Positions 7,579 through 16,050 of a DNA stretch of 21,548 bases are shown here, piece after piece. The notes beneath the pieces are model-generated. The model was not told the DNA's origin, did not search any database, and worked only from the letters and a program-made list of their open reading frames with translations. How positions within the stretch are numbered: position 1 is the first letter of the stretch; each line of letters opens with the position of its first letter. Position numbers and translations under genes: made by a program. Source of the DNA: a virus; IMG/VR virus record IMGVR_UViG_3300037728_000008, positions 1 through 21,548 of that record. One strand, 5' to 3'.

Positions 7579-8130
7579 TTATTGAAGATTGTGTTCAACG
7601 TAACTGCTTGCCAATACGATGCTATCAGCGGCGTCGTCTGTGCCCGGACGCGGGTTTCCAGACCGGGTAAGTTCCCACTCAATATTGTACCTATTGGAAG
7701 CTTCTTCGATAACCCAACCTTTTGAGTCTTTGTACGTAGACCACGGGCTATTGTAAGAAGACGGTACCCTTCCACGATCTAGAAAACTTCTCTTTTTGGC
7801 CGTGGATGGATGAACCTTCATGACAGCATCTTTTCCAAGACGCTTGACAAGCTCGTATTCGATGATTGCGTTAAATTGAAGCAAAACCGAAATCGACGTT
7901 GTTGTTGTCATTCCACCATAGTTTTTCAAGGCGTCTTCTAAAACAACCACGTCTGCGTCTTTAATTTCCGGCCATACGTGCTTGTCAAACTGTTCGACCA
8001 AATCTATAAGGTCGTAGTCGCTGTCTTTTTTGAATTTGTGCCAGTCGTAAGAAATAAGTTCTCCGTCCCCAGACATTAAAGCAAATCCGGCGACGGTTGT
8101 TGATAGGTCAAGTCCTGCAACTGTTTTCAT
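7579..8130 (-). CDS. RuvC-like Holliday junction resolvase
   Basis: This 183-residue protein has the RNase H-like fold of RuvC-type junction resolvases, which cut four-way DNA junctions. The acidic catalytic set is visible: Asp8 in GLDLSTT, Glu65 in VVLEDAL, and the C-terminal Asp165, Asp166 and Asp169 in GTDDAADSIVLA. The central region at 70-115 (QFNAIIEYELVKR, then KVHPSTAKK) matches the helical part and the strand carrying basic residues in this family. In a T4-type phage this role belongs to the unrelated gp49 endonuclease VII, so the gene would be a functional substitute, trimming branches before packaging. Its leader shares an element with that of the Mre11-Rad50 fusion, and a stem-loop follows it. 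RuvC-fold proteins also include transposases and other nucleases, but size and motifs favour a resolvase. Confidence 0.85.
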   Translation of the reverse strand: MKTVAGLDLSTTVAGFALMSGDGELISYDWHKFKKDSDYDLIDLVEQFDKHVWPEIKDADVVVLEDALKNYGGMTTTTSISVLLQFNAIIEYELVKRLGKDAVMKVHPSTAKKRSFLDRGRVPSSYNSPWSTYKDSKGWVIEEASNRYNIEWELTRSGNPRPGTDDAADSIVLASSYVEHNLQ

Positions 8131-8147
8131 ATTAACATAACTTTAAA

Positions 8148-8167
8148 GGTGAATTCAACAATAGATA
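8148..8167 (-). promoter_or_regulatory. shared leader element before the resolvase
   Basis: The minus strand reads TATCTATTGTTGAA followed directly by TTCACC, then 17 bases to the ATG at 8130. The same blocks at the same distance from the start occur before the Mre11-Rad50 fusion (6476-6500). A looser relative, TATCTAT followed 9 bases later by ACCTTTA, occurs at 20496-20518. The function is unknown; co-regulation of the two DNA-metabolism genes is inferred. Confidence 0.4.
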
Positions 8168-8171
8168 TGAA

Positions 8172-9074
8172 CTATGTGTCAAACCGAACAACAATCGTGA
8201 ACGGACTGTTTTTTGGCTTTTGCACAGGTTGAGACAGTTTCCCAACCGCAATCAAATTCAAAAAGTCGTCATAAAGCCCAACAGTTGTGATAAAAGGTTG
8301 GAAGTCCTCGCTTTCAAAATAATCAATGAACCCGCCTTCTCCATCTCGAACTGACGGGTTGCTTACCCCGTTGAATTCGTGTTGCTCGATTACGCACCGG
8401 ACTTCGTGCTCGTAAAGGTCAACGGTGTTGTCAAACTCAAAAGTAAATTCTTTGAAGCTTTGAAAGTCAAACTGGTCTGCCGAAAAATCAGCGTAGTGTG
8501 GAAAGAACGTATAAACATCTGACTCGTTTGTGTTTGCTGTCCTTCGGGTGAACACAATTGTTCCGTTTGCGTAAAAGACGTTTCCAACTTGAACGCCGTT
8601 TTCGGCAAACAGATTTCCGTTCCCGTCGTCTACAACTACGAAGTTTCCTTCAAGAAGGCTCGTCGAACCGGGGCCTCCTTCAAACGTAAACTTGACAGAC
8701 CCCGGAACGATTTTTCTTCCATACTCGTTTGGAGAAACTTTCACGACCCAAATCCGGTCTTGGCCTTCACCAAACGTTGAAAGGTCCACTTCCGAATAGT
8801 TTTCGATCCCGTGTTTATCGTACGGGTCTTTTTGTTTGTAATAGAAATGGTTGATCAGGTCAAAAACGTGCTTTTTGTACGTCCCGTTTGGATTTATATT
8901 TGACGGGTTTTCATAATAGGACTGAAGGGTTGGTCTTTGCGCTCGAACCCCCTCAACAAAGTCAATTTCCGGAGAAAGCTCCGGTGTGGAGCGATTAAAA
9001 TCGACCGTAATCGTTTTACTTACCGTGTAAGGGGTTACGCTATAGTCGTCCGGTCTTAGGTTCTTAAAAGCCAT
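8172..9074 (-). CDS. phage structural protein with conserved C-terminal GLYDD domain
   Basis: This 300-residue protein is probably a virion component. Its last 40 residues, starting FITTVGLYDD at 261, match the last 40 of the next gene upstream (9186-10706) at about 23 positions by my count. The similarity continues more weakly for about 40 residues before that. I recall the same C-terminal pattern from structural proteins of T4-type cyanophages. The N-terminal half contains YYENPSNINPNGTY and beta-rich segments such as GSVKFTFEGG and GNVFYANGTIVF, which suggest stacked sandwich domains. There is no signal peptide or membrane segment. The gene sits in a 111-base gap behind a good extended -10 promoter candidate, and it is the last structural gene before the DNA-metabolism island. 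Confidence 0.65.
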   Translation of the reverse strand: MAFKNLRPDDYSVTPYTVSKTITVDFNRSTPELSPEIDFVEGVRAQRPTLQSYYENPSNINPNGTYKKHVFDLINHFYYKQKDPYDKHGIENYSEVDLSTFGEGQDRIWVVKVSPNEYGRKIVPGSVKFTFEGGPGSTSLLEGNFVVVDDGNGNLFAENGVQVGNVFYANGTIVFTRRTANTNESDVYTFFPHYADFSADQFDFQSFKEFTFEFDNTVDLYEHEVRCVIEQHEFNGVSNPSVRDGEGGFIDYFESEDFQPFITTVGLYDDFLNLIAVGKLSQPVQKPKNSPFTIVVRFDT

Positions 9075-9110
9075 TATAAACGTTTGTGAAGCTTTTTATG
9101 AGTGAAATGG

Positions 9111-9119
9111 ATTATATCA
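9111..9119 (-). promoter_or_regulatory. extended -10 promoter candidate
   Basis: The minus strand reads TGATATAAT, an exact TG-N-TATAAT extended -10 box. It lies about 36 bases before the ATG at 9074, in a non-coding gap of 111 bases. No convincing -35 hexamer sits at the usual spacing. Its core also resembles the TATATAA motif found before other structural genes. Confidence 0.4.
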
Positions 9120-9185
9120 ACTCTTTTTACAACTATCTTACAACATCATTGCCAAGAGAATCCACTTAATCATGAAGAGAACTAA

Positions 9186-10706
9186 TCAATAATCGAGCTT
9201 TATCTTTATAAGCTGCTCGGATTGAAAGTCTTTTTGAACTGGATTTGAAAGCTTTGCGGTTGCAACCAAGTTGTTATCGTCGTCGTAAAGACCAACGGTC
9301 GTAATAAACGTCTTTGGGTCCCCTTCGAACTCTTCAATTGCCAAGGTCCCGTCTTCATTTGTGAACGTCGGGTTATTCGAGAAGTTAAAGTCTGTGTTTC
9401 GGACCCGGACAAAGTAGTTTGTGGAAACAATTTCCTCGGCAGACCTTCCGACAAAGTATCCCCCGTTTTTCATGACGTTAAACAGCTTCTCTTGGTTTTT
9501 ATAGTTATCGTCTTTATCCGTCTCCGGTCGAATACTGTCAACAATAACGTCTATTAATTGAAGATCAGAAGGGCTAGCTCCGCTAACGTCGCTCGGTCCC
9601 GTAATGATGTTGTAATTTGTGGAGTCGTCGCTAAATGTGACAAGATTTGTAAAGCCTTCATATTGGCCTGTAGACGAGTTAAAGTTTCTGTCCGGGCCTT
9701 GCCCTCCAAACACAGCCGCGTGGCGTTGAAGCATGTTCGGGTCAAGCACGATGATTCCAAGGTCCGGGTAAAACTCCCCATACGGCTTTGCGGGAAGATA
9801 CTCAGAAAGTTCGGCGTAGTCTTCTGGTTGGATTACATCTGGATTCGAAGTTACAGGATTATCCAGATTCAAAGATCCTTGATAGACTTCGTATCTGTTC
9901 CCAATGTTCCCGGCATTTAGCTGTTGGTTGTTGAAGTCTGTGTCTGCGGTTTCGTCAACAAGGGTAAGAACAGAATACTCCGAATTGTTTGCAAAGTCTG
10001 GATACGTTCCATTTTGTTCTGGCCCGTCAAATCCAGAGGGGGTCCCGGCAGAAAAAAGAAGTCGAAGTTCCCAATTTCCCGGATCAACTTTTTGTTTATA
10101 CTGTGCTCTTGCTATGTTAATAACGTAAAGGTCTTCACTTTTTGTGAAATCAACCTTTCCGGGTCCTCCATTGTCAATCTCCCCGCCTTCTGAATCAAAA
10201 AAGCTATCCCTTGTTTCATTTACGTCAAACAAAACGTTTTTGTGTTGTGCGTATACGCCTGCAGTAGATTCTAAGGCTTCAACGTTTCCAGTGTCAATTT
10301 CTTCGCTTCCACCGCCGTCTTCGTTTCCGTATGCTACGGCAAACTGGATTCGCGCTGCTTCAAGGTCAATGTTCGGGTCTTTATCGTAAACTTCAAAGAA
10401 GTATTTTCCGTTTTCGGAATCTTTTTGGCCTTGAAGCGTAAACATCGAGTCATAACCAAGACGACCGACACCCTCGGACCAAAGACCTTGAGTTACGATT
10501 TGCCTTCGATTCCGAACAATGTCGTTCCGGTCAAATCGCTGGAAGAAACTCGTTACGCTTTCTTCAACGTCAAGTGTAGAACGGCGAACAAAGTCGTCTT
10601 CACCGTTTTCTGAATTTAGAAGCGCAACGATTTCTTCCTCGGTCAGATCCTCTTCATTTTGAATCTGTTGTAAAAGTTGCGCCCTCAAATCTTCTGACAG
10701 AGCCAT
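9186..10706 (-). CDS. phage structural protein, paralogue of the next gene at its C-terminus
   Basis: This 506-residue protein is a likely baseplate or tail component. It begins with a short acidic helical segment (residues 1-35) and contains many Asn, Asp and Gly residues. Recognisable pieces are QGLWSEGVGRL near 74, the segment KPYGEFYPDLGIIVLDP, and the C-terminal domain with VRVRNTDFNFSNNPTF followed by FITTVGLYDD at 467. That C-terminal domain is shared with the 300-residue protein downstream and resembles conserved T4-type marine phage structural proteins that I recall. It also shares the GxxFYxxGxIV type of strand with its neighbour, so the two may be diverged copies with different inserted domains. 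A weak TATAA-type box (minus-strand GTTATAAG, 10735-10742) lies in the 71-base gap before it. Confidence 0.65.
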   Translation of the reverse strand: MALSEDLRAQLLQQIQNEEDLTEEEIVALLNSENGEDDFVRRSTLDVEESVTSFFQRFDRNDIVRNRRQIVTQGLWSEGVGRLGYDSMFTLQGQKDSENGKYFFEVYDKDPNIDLEAARIQFAVAYGNEDGGGSEEIDTGNVEALESTAGVYAQHKNVLFDVNETRDSFFDSEGGEIDNGGPGKVDFTKSEDLYVINIARAQYKQKVDPGNWELRLLFSAGTPSGFDGPEQNGTYPDFANNSEYSVLTLVDETADTDFNNQQLNAGNIGNRYEVYQGSLNLDNPVTSNPDVIQPEDYAELSEYLPAKPYGEFYPDLGIIVLDPNMLQRHAAVFGGQGPDRNFNSSTGQYEGFTNLVTFSDDSTNYNIITGPSDVSGASPSDLQLIDVIVDSIRPETDKDDNYKNQEKLFNVMKNGGYFVGRSAEEIVSTNYFVRVRNTDFNFSNNPTFTNEDGTLAIEEFEGDPKTFITTVGLYDDDNNLVATAKLSNPVQKDFQSEQLIKIKLDY

Positions 10707-10777
10707 TTTACGTGTTTTTATCTATTGATGTGTGCTTATAACTTAATTTAAGTAGTATGTTTTAACGAATGTTTGCT

Positions 10778-11413
10778 TTACTCGTCCGGGCCTTCAACGG
10801 TGACTTCAACTGTAGCGGAGCCACCTGTTTCATTTCCAATAATCGTAATCGTTGTAGAGCGAGATCGTCCCGGCCTAACTGTTTGTGCGGTAATCAAAAA
10901 CTTCCGGCCAACAGCCGTTTGAGTTCGAAGGTCGTCGTTATCGGAAAGAAAGTTTGGAACTGTTCCGGTGTTTGTGGACACTTGACCTCCTGCAGCTACT
11001 CCAATTGTCACAACGCTGTTATCTTGAACAACAGCCGTGTATCCAAGCGTGTCGTTCGAGCCGTTTCTCGTGAACGGAACAATTTCGTCTTGTTGTCCCG
11101 GTTGCAAAGTAGAGCTTTCACTTGGAACCGAAACAATTGGAACGCGAACGGTGCCTCTAGGAAGTGTAATAAGTTTGTACCGAAGCGATTGGCTTTCCTC
11201 GGTGAACGCTTCAAACATCGGAATGTTTGAAATAACGTTTCCGGAAAATTCGCTTCCTGCAGGGTGTGAACTTTCCCACAAGCTATAGTCTACTTCGTCG
11301 TCTGAAAGCGCAAACTTTGTAATTCCAAGGCTTTCCCCATTGGCAAGCTTTTCTCTTCCTCTGGAAGTTAAAACCGCCTCTACAGTTACCTCTTCTGAAT
11401 TTAAGTATCCCAT
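10778..11413 (-). CDS. virion structural protein with C-terminal Ig-like region
   Basis: This 211-residue protein has an N-terminal region (1-90) with LTSRGREKLANG, ITKFALSDDEVDYSLW and YKLITLPRGT. I recall this pattern from small structural proteins of T4-type marine phages. The C-terminal half (95-211) alternates hydrophobic and polar residues and ends in strands such as STTITIIGNE and SATVEVTVEG, as in the Ig-like domains common on phage surfaces. It contains no Cys. It lies between the 1307-residue protein and the 506-residue protein, with a CTATATATTAA motif in the 64-base gap before it. It may be an attachment or decoration component of the baseplate. No enzymatic motif is visible. Confidence 0.6.
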   Translation of the reverse strand: MGYLNSEEVTVEAVLTSRGREKLANGESLGITKFALSDDEVDYSLWESSHPAGSEFSGNVISNIPMFEAFTEESQSLRYKLITLPRGTVRVPIVSVPSESSTLQPGQQDEIVPFTRNGSNDTLGYTAVVQDNSVVTIGVAAGGQVSTNTGTVPNFLSDNDDLRTQTAVGRKFLITAQTVRPGRSRSTTITIIGNETGGSATVEVTVEGPDE

Positions 11414-11455
11414 ATTTTATTAAGTTTAAAGTGCTTTAAGTAATTTCTTCTTCAT

Positions 11456-11466
11456 TTAATATATAG
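11456..11466 (-). promoter_or_regulatory. candidate phage promoter before the 211-residue protein gene
   Basis: The minus strand reads CTATATATTAA, ending 42 bases before the ATG at 11413. It is the second of three CTATATATWAA copies, all in intergenic gaps or at gene ends upstream of structural genes. A late-type promoter is the simplest reading. Confidence 0.4.
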
Positions 11467-11477
11467 TGAACCGAAAT

Positions 11478-14400
11478 CTATTCAACGTCAAGAACCGGAC
11501 CTTCACCACTTTCTCTATCGCTCGGTGAAACAATAAGCCTGTCACTTGTCGTCTCGGTAACTTCAACCGCTGGCCCGTCAACATCGGTATTCCACTTGAC
11601 GCCTTCATATTTCATTCTTTTCGTAGACGTTCGGAACTCTCGGTTGAATATGTAGTGTCTATAAAGTTTATACGGGCGAACCGGAGGCTGAATTTCCCCA
11701 AACGGAGTTTGAACAAGATTTTGCTGGTTTACGGTGCTGTAAATAGCCGATCCGTACGTGGATCTCTGGTCCCCGTAAGCAAACCCAAATCCAAACACTT
11801 GAAAATAATTCAAATGTGAATACTCGAACGGATTTGTAATCGGGTTGATAAATTGAATTGTCTGTTTGAACGGGACTCTACGGAATCTCTTTAAAGACTT
11901 CCAGTTTCTGTATCCCGGAAGGTCTGCGATAACGTCGTCAAAACCGTCGATGATTAAGTTAAAAAGGCTGTATGAAGTTTCAAAACTTGGGATTTCGCTA
12001 TTTGGAAATATTTCAACTGTTGTTGAGTCTACGGTCGAGTACGTCCCGAATAAACTTCCATTTCTAAGAACGTCTCCGTTATTTTCAATTCGAAGCGTTA
12101 CGTTGTCTTCTGGTGGAATCTCCCAAAATTCGTCTTCGGTATAAAGGCTTTCATCTTGTCTAGTTCTCCCCTTTGTCGAGTCAAGAAGCGTTCCGGCAAA
12201 TCGGTAGTCTCTTTGAGATTTCTTTAAAACTCGACCGCTTGTTCCTTTTGTGTAGGTCGGGTAAAACCCTGTGGCCTCGATTTCTTCGACCACGTTTGCA
12301 AACGTTTCTTCTGTTAAGTAGTTAGAATCCGGAAGAGCAACGTCGTCTGTAACGTTTATGTCTGTTTCTTTTTGAAGGTCTTCTTTTTCAATGCCTGTGT
12401 TCTTTGCCCGATATCTTTCTAAAAAGTGTGGTTCGAGAAGTGAGCCGTATGTTAAGCTGCTTCTAGCGGGAATGATGTTTTGAAGCTGCTTAAAGAACGC
12501 TCGGTTAAACTGGTCAATGTAACGAAAATACGTGTTCCAGTCAATATCGTCCGGGTACTTCTCCCAATATTTTTTGTTTAGAGATTCAAGTTCTTTGTAT
12601 CTTTCGCGCCGAAGATTTTCCGGGTCTGCAAGAAGATCGTTTAGATCGTCGTATCCAACCAAAGCGTTTATGTCTCTGTTGACCGCTTCATTTGGAGAGA
12701 AGTAGACTCCAATCTTGTTGCTGTCCTTTCTGTTTAGGTCAAACTCTCCACGCTCTCTTTTCTCTGTTGGGCTAAGAGATCCAAGAAGGTTAGACTCTTC
12801 GATTCGAACCTTCGTTGAAGAGTTTGATAGGCTCCCAATCTTTAAAGGCGTTACGTAGTTTAACCTGTTGTAGTTAACGAAGTCTTCACTTATGTCAATG
12901 TAGCCGTTTTCGGTGATTGTTCCAAGGTACGGGTTCGTTTGATTTGGGCTTTCATTTTGAAGATCGTTTTCAGAAAAGTCTAAGTTCACGTAAAGAAAGC
13001 GGTTTAAACCAACGCTAAGGTCTTTTCTTTCCGGCCCAAGAATAGACTCTTTGTTATCGTAGTCGTACTTGTATGGGGCCAACACGTGCTCTTTGAACTT
13101 CGATTCGTTCAACTGCCGCCTCCATATCTTCACGTTATCTACCTCTCCACGGAAAGACTCTCCAACAAAAAGCACGTCTCCGGAAGAAAGGTCAAAACTT
13201 GGGTCAAACGTAAAGTCTTCGAAGTACCAAGTTACGCCCTCGGAAGCTGTTTTCGGGTCGTCAAACTCGTATGGCCCAAGTTCCCCAACCTTTCCAAGTC
13301 TTAAAGAAATAAAGTCTTCATCCGGGTTGTAATTAACGTTTAGAGAGTTGAAGTTTCCATCAAAAATGGGAACCTTGTCTACCCCTGTCCCCACAGAAAG
13401 AGTATCCCCACCAATGTTCATCTCGACGTAGCCAAACTCTTCTTTAACAGCCGGGGATGAAAACTTCTTTAAGTCTACGGTAAGAACGTCTCCACCTCCA
13501 GATTCAAGACGCAAAATTCGAAGATCCGAAGACCCTTTGTACTCTGTCCGGAAGCGAGCCTCGATGCTTTGAACTTTGTCGTCGGGGAACGTCCAATCGA
13601 TTTCTACGTTTTGACTCCCCATAAATTCCAAAGCCGAAGTTTCGTCTTCGTACTCGAAAAACCCCGGATCTGCCTCGGAACTTCCACCCCCATACTCTCG
13701 GATTGTAAGGCCGATCTTTGGAACCCCATACATCGAAAGAAGAGCTTGAACAGACCTCCGTGTTCCCTTTGTTTTTCCAATGTACGGAACGTTATTTAGA
13801 ACGCGCCTCCAAATTTGTTTTTGAACGTCTTCTGCCTCGTTTTCTCCACCAAGAAGAACTTTTTGAAGGTCTTGTTCGCTAAATCCGTTGTAAACTTCAA
13901 ACCCGAAGCTGTTTGTGATAAACTGCGTCAAGTCTTTAGAAAGACTTTCTACTTCATCTATGTCTTCGGAACGGTCTTTGATGTACTGGACATGTTTGAT
14001 GTATGTGTAGATAATATCAAAGTAGTGGCCGATCATTGAAATGAAAAGCTCAAAGTTTTCATTTCTCTGGTCGGTCTTGATGTACTCCGGAAGGTTTGTT
14101 TGAAGGCTTGAATCGTTATTTCTGTCGTATAGGTCAGCCTCTTTTTTATACTCTTCAAGGAAGTTTTGAACGGCTGTGTCACTTGTTGGAAGAAGGTCCC
14201 CATTTCCATCCCGGATCTCTTCAGACTCGAAAAGAAACGTTTCAAATCCGTCTAAGCCTTCAATAAGTGTTGATTTTCGGTCTTGAAGCCGTTGAAGTTT
14301 GTTTTGCTCGATAGGGTTGCTTGGGTTGGCTACAGACCCGGAAAAAACCAAAATTTCATCTATGTCTTGGTTGATGCTTTCGATAAGTCCAAGCTTGTAC

Positions 14401-15401
14401 TCGAAATTTAAGACCCGTTCTTTCGCGCTTGAAAACTTTACGAAGTTTTCAAATTCAGAATAATCTACATTTAGGTCAACCGAATCTTCATTTTCAAAGA
14501 TTTGCTCGATGGTTTCTCCACTTGTTTCTTCTTGGCTGTCAAGAAGCGATTCCCACGTTTGAACGCCTGTGTCTCTTAGGTCTGTCCCGTCTACATCCAC
14601 AGAAAAGTCCGGTCCCCGAAGAACGGTTTTCGGCTCTTCTTCTCTTTTTTGCACAAAACGCACGCGATCTATGTACGCCGGGAAGACTTCTTCGTTTACC
14701 CAACACTCGCCTCCAGCTTCCACGTCTGGTGGAATTGTTTCATACGTCTTCAAAACAACAGAGTTTGGGTACTCTGGAAACGTTTGCCGATCAATCGTCC
14801 AGTTTACGACATGGAAAGCCGTGTCGTTTCCAAAATTAAGCACATAGCGGAATTCTTTTCCGCTTGCGGGTTGGTTAAAGAAAGAGACGAAAGTTTCTTG
14901 AAACGGAATATCATACGCCTCAGAGCCAATAAGTTTCGGGCGAACCCGAATCTCTTGCCTTGTTTGTGATATCTCGTCAACAACAAGTTTCATTCCAACC
15001 TCTGACCCCAAATTTTTGCGAAGAAGCTGCCTCCTTCTCGGTCCCCGGATGTTCGAGAAGTCTTGGGGAAGGCTCGGATAAAAGACCTTTCTTAGAAACT
15101 CATACTTCAAAATATAGCTTGTTTCATTGAGAAGATCAAGACCGTCTAAATGCCTGTACGTCGGAAGAAGAAGTTTTCCTTCTTCGTCAATCTTAAACGA
15201 GTCTGTGTTTTTCCAGTCTACAAGTTGTCTGTCTTGGTTAAACACAGAAATTTCAAGAAAGTCAGACGTTGTATCCCCGAAAAACGCAGTTTCTTTCCCG
15301 CGCCCGAACTTTTTTAAGTCCCGTTGAGATACAATTCTCCCTTTAAACGGTTCAAATGGGTTTTGATCTACCTGCGAAATGTTTTCTATATTTTGAAGCA
15401 T
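11478..15401 (-). CDS. large baseplate/tail structural protein with LamG-like domain (positional gp7 analogue)
   Basis: This 1307-residue protein is the largest in the window and follows the wedge genes, where T4 has gp7 (about 1032 residues). I see no direct gp7 signature, so gp7 is a positional guess. Residues 1-330 are beta-rich. Residues 330-530 are helical and charged and contain the run GHYFDIIYTYIKHVQYIKD at 458-476. Residues 543-572 carry KTKGTRRSVQALLSMYGVP followed by IREYGG, a signature I recall from large structural proteins of T4-type marine phages. Residues 588-765 form a LamG/concanavalin-like sandwich, ending in FRGEVDNVKIWRR, which suggests sugar binding. The C-terminal 500 residues are mixed, with many aromatic residues. 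The gene starts 3 bases after a small gene, implying translational coupling. Confidence 0.75.
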   Translation of the reverse strand: MLQNIENISQVDQNPFEPFKGRIVSQRDLKKFGRGKETAFFGDTTSDFLEISVFNQDRQLVDWKNTDSFKIDEEGKLLLPTYRHLDGLDLLNETSYILKYEFLRKVFYPSLPQDFSNIRGPRRRQLLRKNLGSEVGMKLVVDEISQTRQEIRVRPKLIGSEAYDIPFQETFVSFFNQPASGKEFRYVLNFGNDTAFHVVNWTIDRQTFPEYPNSVVLKTYETIPPDVEAGGECWVNEEVFPAYIDRVRFVQKREEEPKTVLRGPDFSVDVDGTDLRDTGVQTWESLLDSQEETSGETIEQIFENEDSVDLNVDYSEFENFVKFSSAKERVLNFEYKLGLIESINQDIDEILVFSGSVANPSNPIEQNKLQRLQDRKSTLIEGLDGFETFLFESEEIRDGNGDLLPTSDTAVQNFLEEYKKEADLYDRNNDSSLQTNLPEYIKTDQRNENFELFISMIGHYFDIIYTYIKHVQYIKDRSEDIDEVESLSKDLTQFITNSFGFEVYNGFSEQDLQKVLLGGENEAEDVQKQIWRRVLNNVPYIGKTKGTRRSVQALLSMYGVPKIGLTIREYGGGSSEADPGFFEYEDETSALEFMGSQNVEIDWTFPDDKVQSIEARFRTEYKGSSDLRILRLESGGGDVLTVDLKKFSSPAVKEEFGYVEMNIGGDTLSVGTGVDKVPIFDGNFNSLNVNYNPDEDFISLRLGKVGELGPYEFDDPKTASEGVTWYFEDFTFDPSFDLSSGDVLFVGESFRGEVDNVKIWRRQLNESKFKEHVLAPYKYDYDNKESILGPERKDLSVGLNRFLYVNLDFSENDLQNESPNQTNPYLGTITENGYIDISEDFVNYNRLNYVTPLKIGSLSNSSTKVRIEESNLLGSLSPTEKRERGEFDLNRKDSNKIGVYFSPNEAVNRDINALVGYDDLNDLLADPENLRRERYKELESLNKKYWEKYPDDIDWNTYFRYIDQFNRAFFKQLQNIIPARSSLTYGSLLEPHFLERYRAKNTGIEKEDLQKETDINVTDDVALPDSNYLTEETFANVVEEIEATGFYPTYTKGTSGRVLKKSQRDYRFAGTLLDSTKGRTRQDESLYTEDEFWEIPPEDNVTLRIENNGDVLRNGSLFGTYSTVDSTTVEIFPNSEIPSFETSYSLFNLIIDGFDDVIADLPGYRNWKSLKRFRRVPFKQTIQFINPITNPFEYSHLNYFQVFGFGFAYGDQRSTYGSAIYSTVNQQNLVQTPFGEIQPPVRPYKLYRHYIFNREFRTSTKRMKYEGVKWNTDVDGPAVEVTETTSDRLIVSPSDRESGEGPVLDVE

Positions 15402-15404
15402 CTG

Positions 15405-15659
15405 TTAAGAAATTTCTCGCGTCTGAATTTCTTCGTTAGACTCTTCGGAAAGCTCGGTAATTTCGGTGTTAACGGTTTTTCGAAGTTCTTCGTAATCATA
15501 TGTTTGGCGAAGAAGGTCTACTTGAAGTCTTTCGCTTGGGGCTTGCTCTCCGTCATACTTGATCTCCCCCTTTGGATTACGCTCGTATTCCGATATTGGA
15601 GTGTTTTCGGTTTGAATAATTACGTCTTCAAGCCGGGGATCATCTGTTGGAACTGCCAT
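15405..15659 (-). CDS. small acidic protein of unknown function
   Basis: This 84-residue protein overlaps the preceding gene by 20 bases and ends 3 bases before the large structural gene, so it is embedded in a tightly packed operon. It is highly charged and acidic, with little hydrophobic core at its N-terminus (VPTDDPRLEDVIIQTENTP). A predicted helix at 40-75 is rich in Glu, Leu and Arg. There are no Cys, no membrane segment and no motif I recognise. It could be a chaperone, a linker or an accessory of the baseplate protein that follows. That it is real is supported mainly by its position and by the lack of any competing frame; its function is unknown. Confidence 0.55.
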   Translation of the reverse strand: MAVPTDDPRLEDVIIQTENTPISEYERNPKGEIKYDGEQAPSERLQVDLLRQTYDYEELRKTVNTEITELSEESNEEIQTREIS

Positions 15660-16050
15660 CGATTGTTACCGTTGTTGTTTTGTCTTCTTGCTCAATTTTT
15701 GGACCGTTAAAAACTCTGTTAAAATACCGTTTATAAATCCGATTTCTTCTAGGTTCTGCCCGGTACTTCACGCCTCTCATGCCTGAACTTTGAAGGAAGT
15801 CCCGAATGATTTTCATATTTGTGCGAATGATCTTCATCGGGTTCCCTTCACCTGTAAGGTCGTTAAAGCCCCCTTCTTCGGTTTTGAAGCTCCAGTCTAC
15901 GTATCCCCCGCCTACGTCTTTAAATATCGTTTCATAGCTATTCTCGCCGCTCTCAAAGCCGAACACAATCGGCCACCTTGCCCGAACTTTACTGTATGGG
16001 TAGGTGTCTTTTAAAGCGGCTTCAGCTAGAAGGTCGTTGAAGCGTATCAT
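15640..16050 (-). CDS. conserved phage protein of unknown function
   Basis: This 136-residue protein starts within the stop codon of the preceding gene (ATGA overlap), which points to coupled translation. It has the layout of a small protein family I recall from several large phages: an N-terminal strand pair (ARWPIVFGFESGENSYETIF), then NDLTGEGNPMKIIRT, a helix with IIRDFLQ, and a C-terminal segment EPRRNRIYKRYFNRV. In that family the second half has the form of a helix followed by an Arg/Lys/Tyr-rich motif. No function is known to me. Its place between baseplate genes may mean it assists virion assembly, but it could be an unrelated enzyme. Confidence 0.6.
   Translation of the reverse strand: MIRFNDLLAEAALKDTYPYSKVRARWPIVFGFESGENSYETIFKDVGGGYVDWSFKTEEGGFNDLTGEGNPMKIIRTNMKIIRDFLQSSGMRGVKYRAEPRRNRIYKRYFNRVFNGPKIEQEDKTTTVTIDGSSNR

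Noticed and set aside
14429-14839. 136-codon plus-strand open frame opposite the 1307-residue gene
   Set aside because: Antisense shadow of a clear coding frame, with Leu/Arg/Ser-rich nonsense composition.
11478-15401. Calling the large protein gp7 outright
   Set aside because: Only its position after gp6 and its size support this. The visible signatures belong to a broader class of marine T4-type structural proteins, so only a positional analogy is given.
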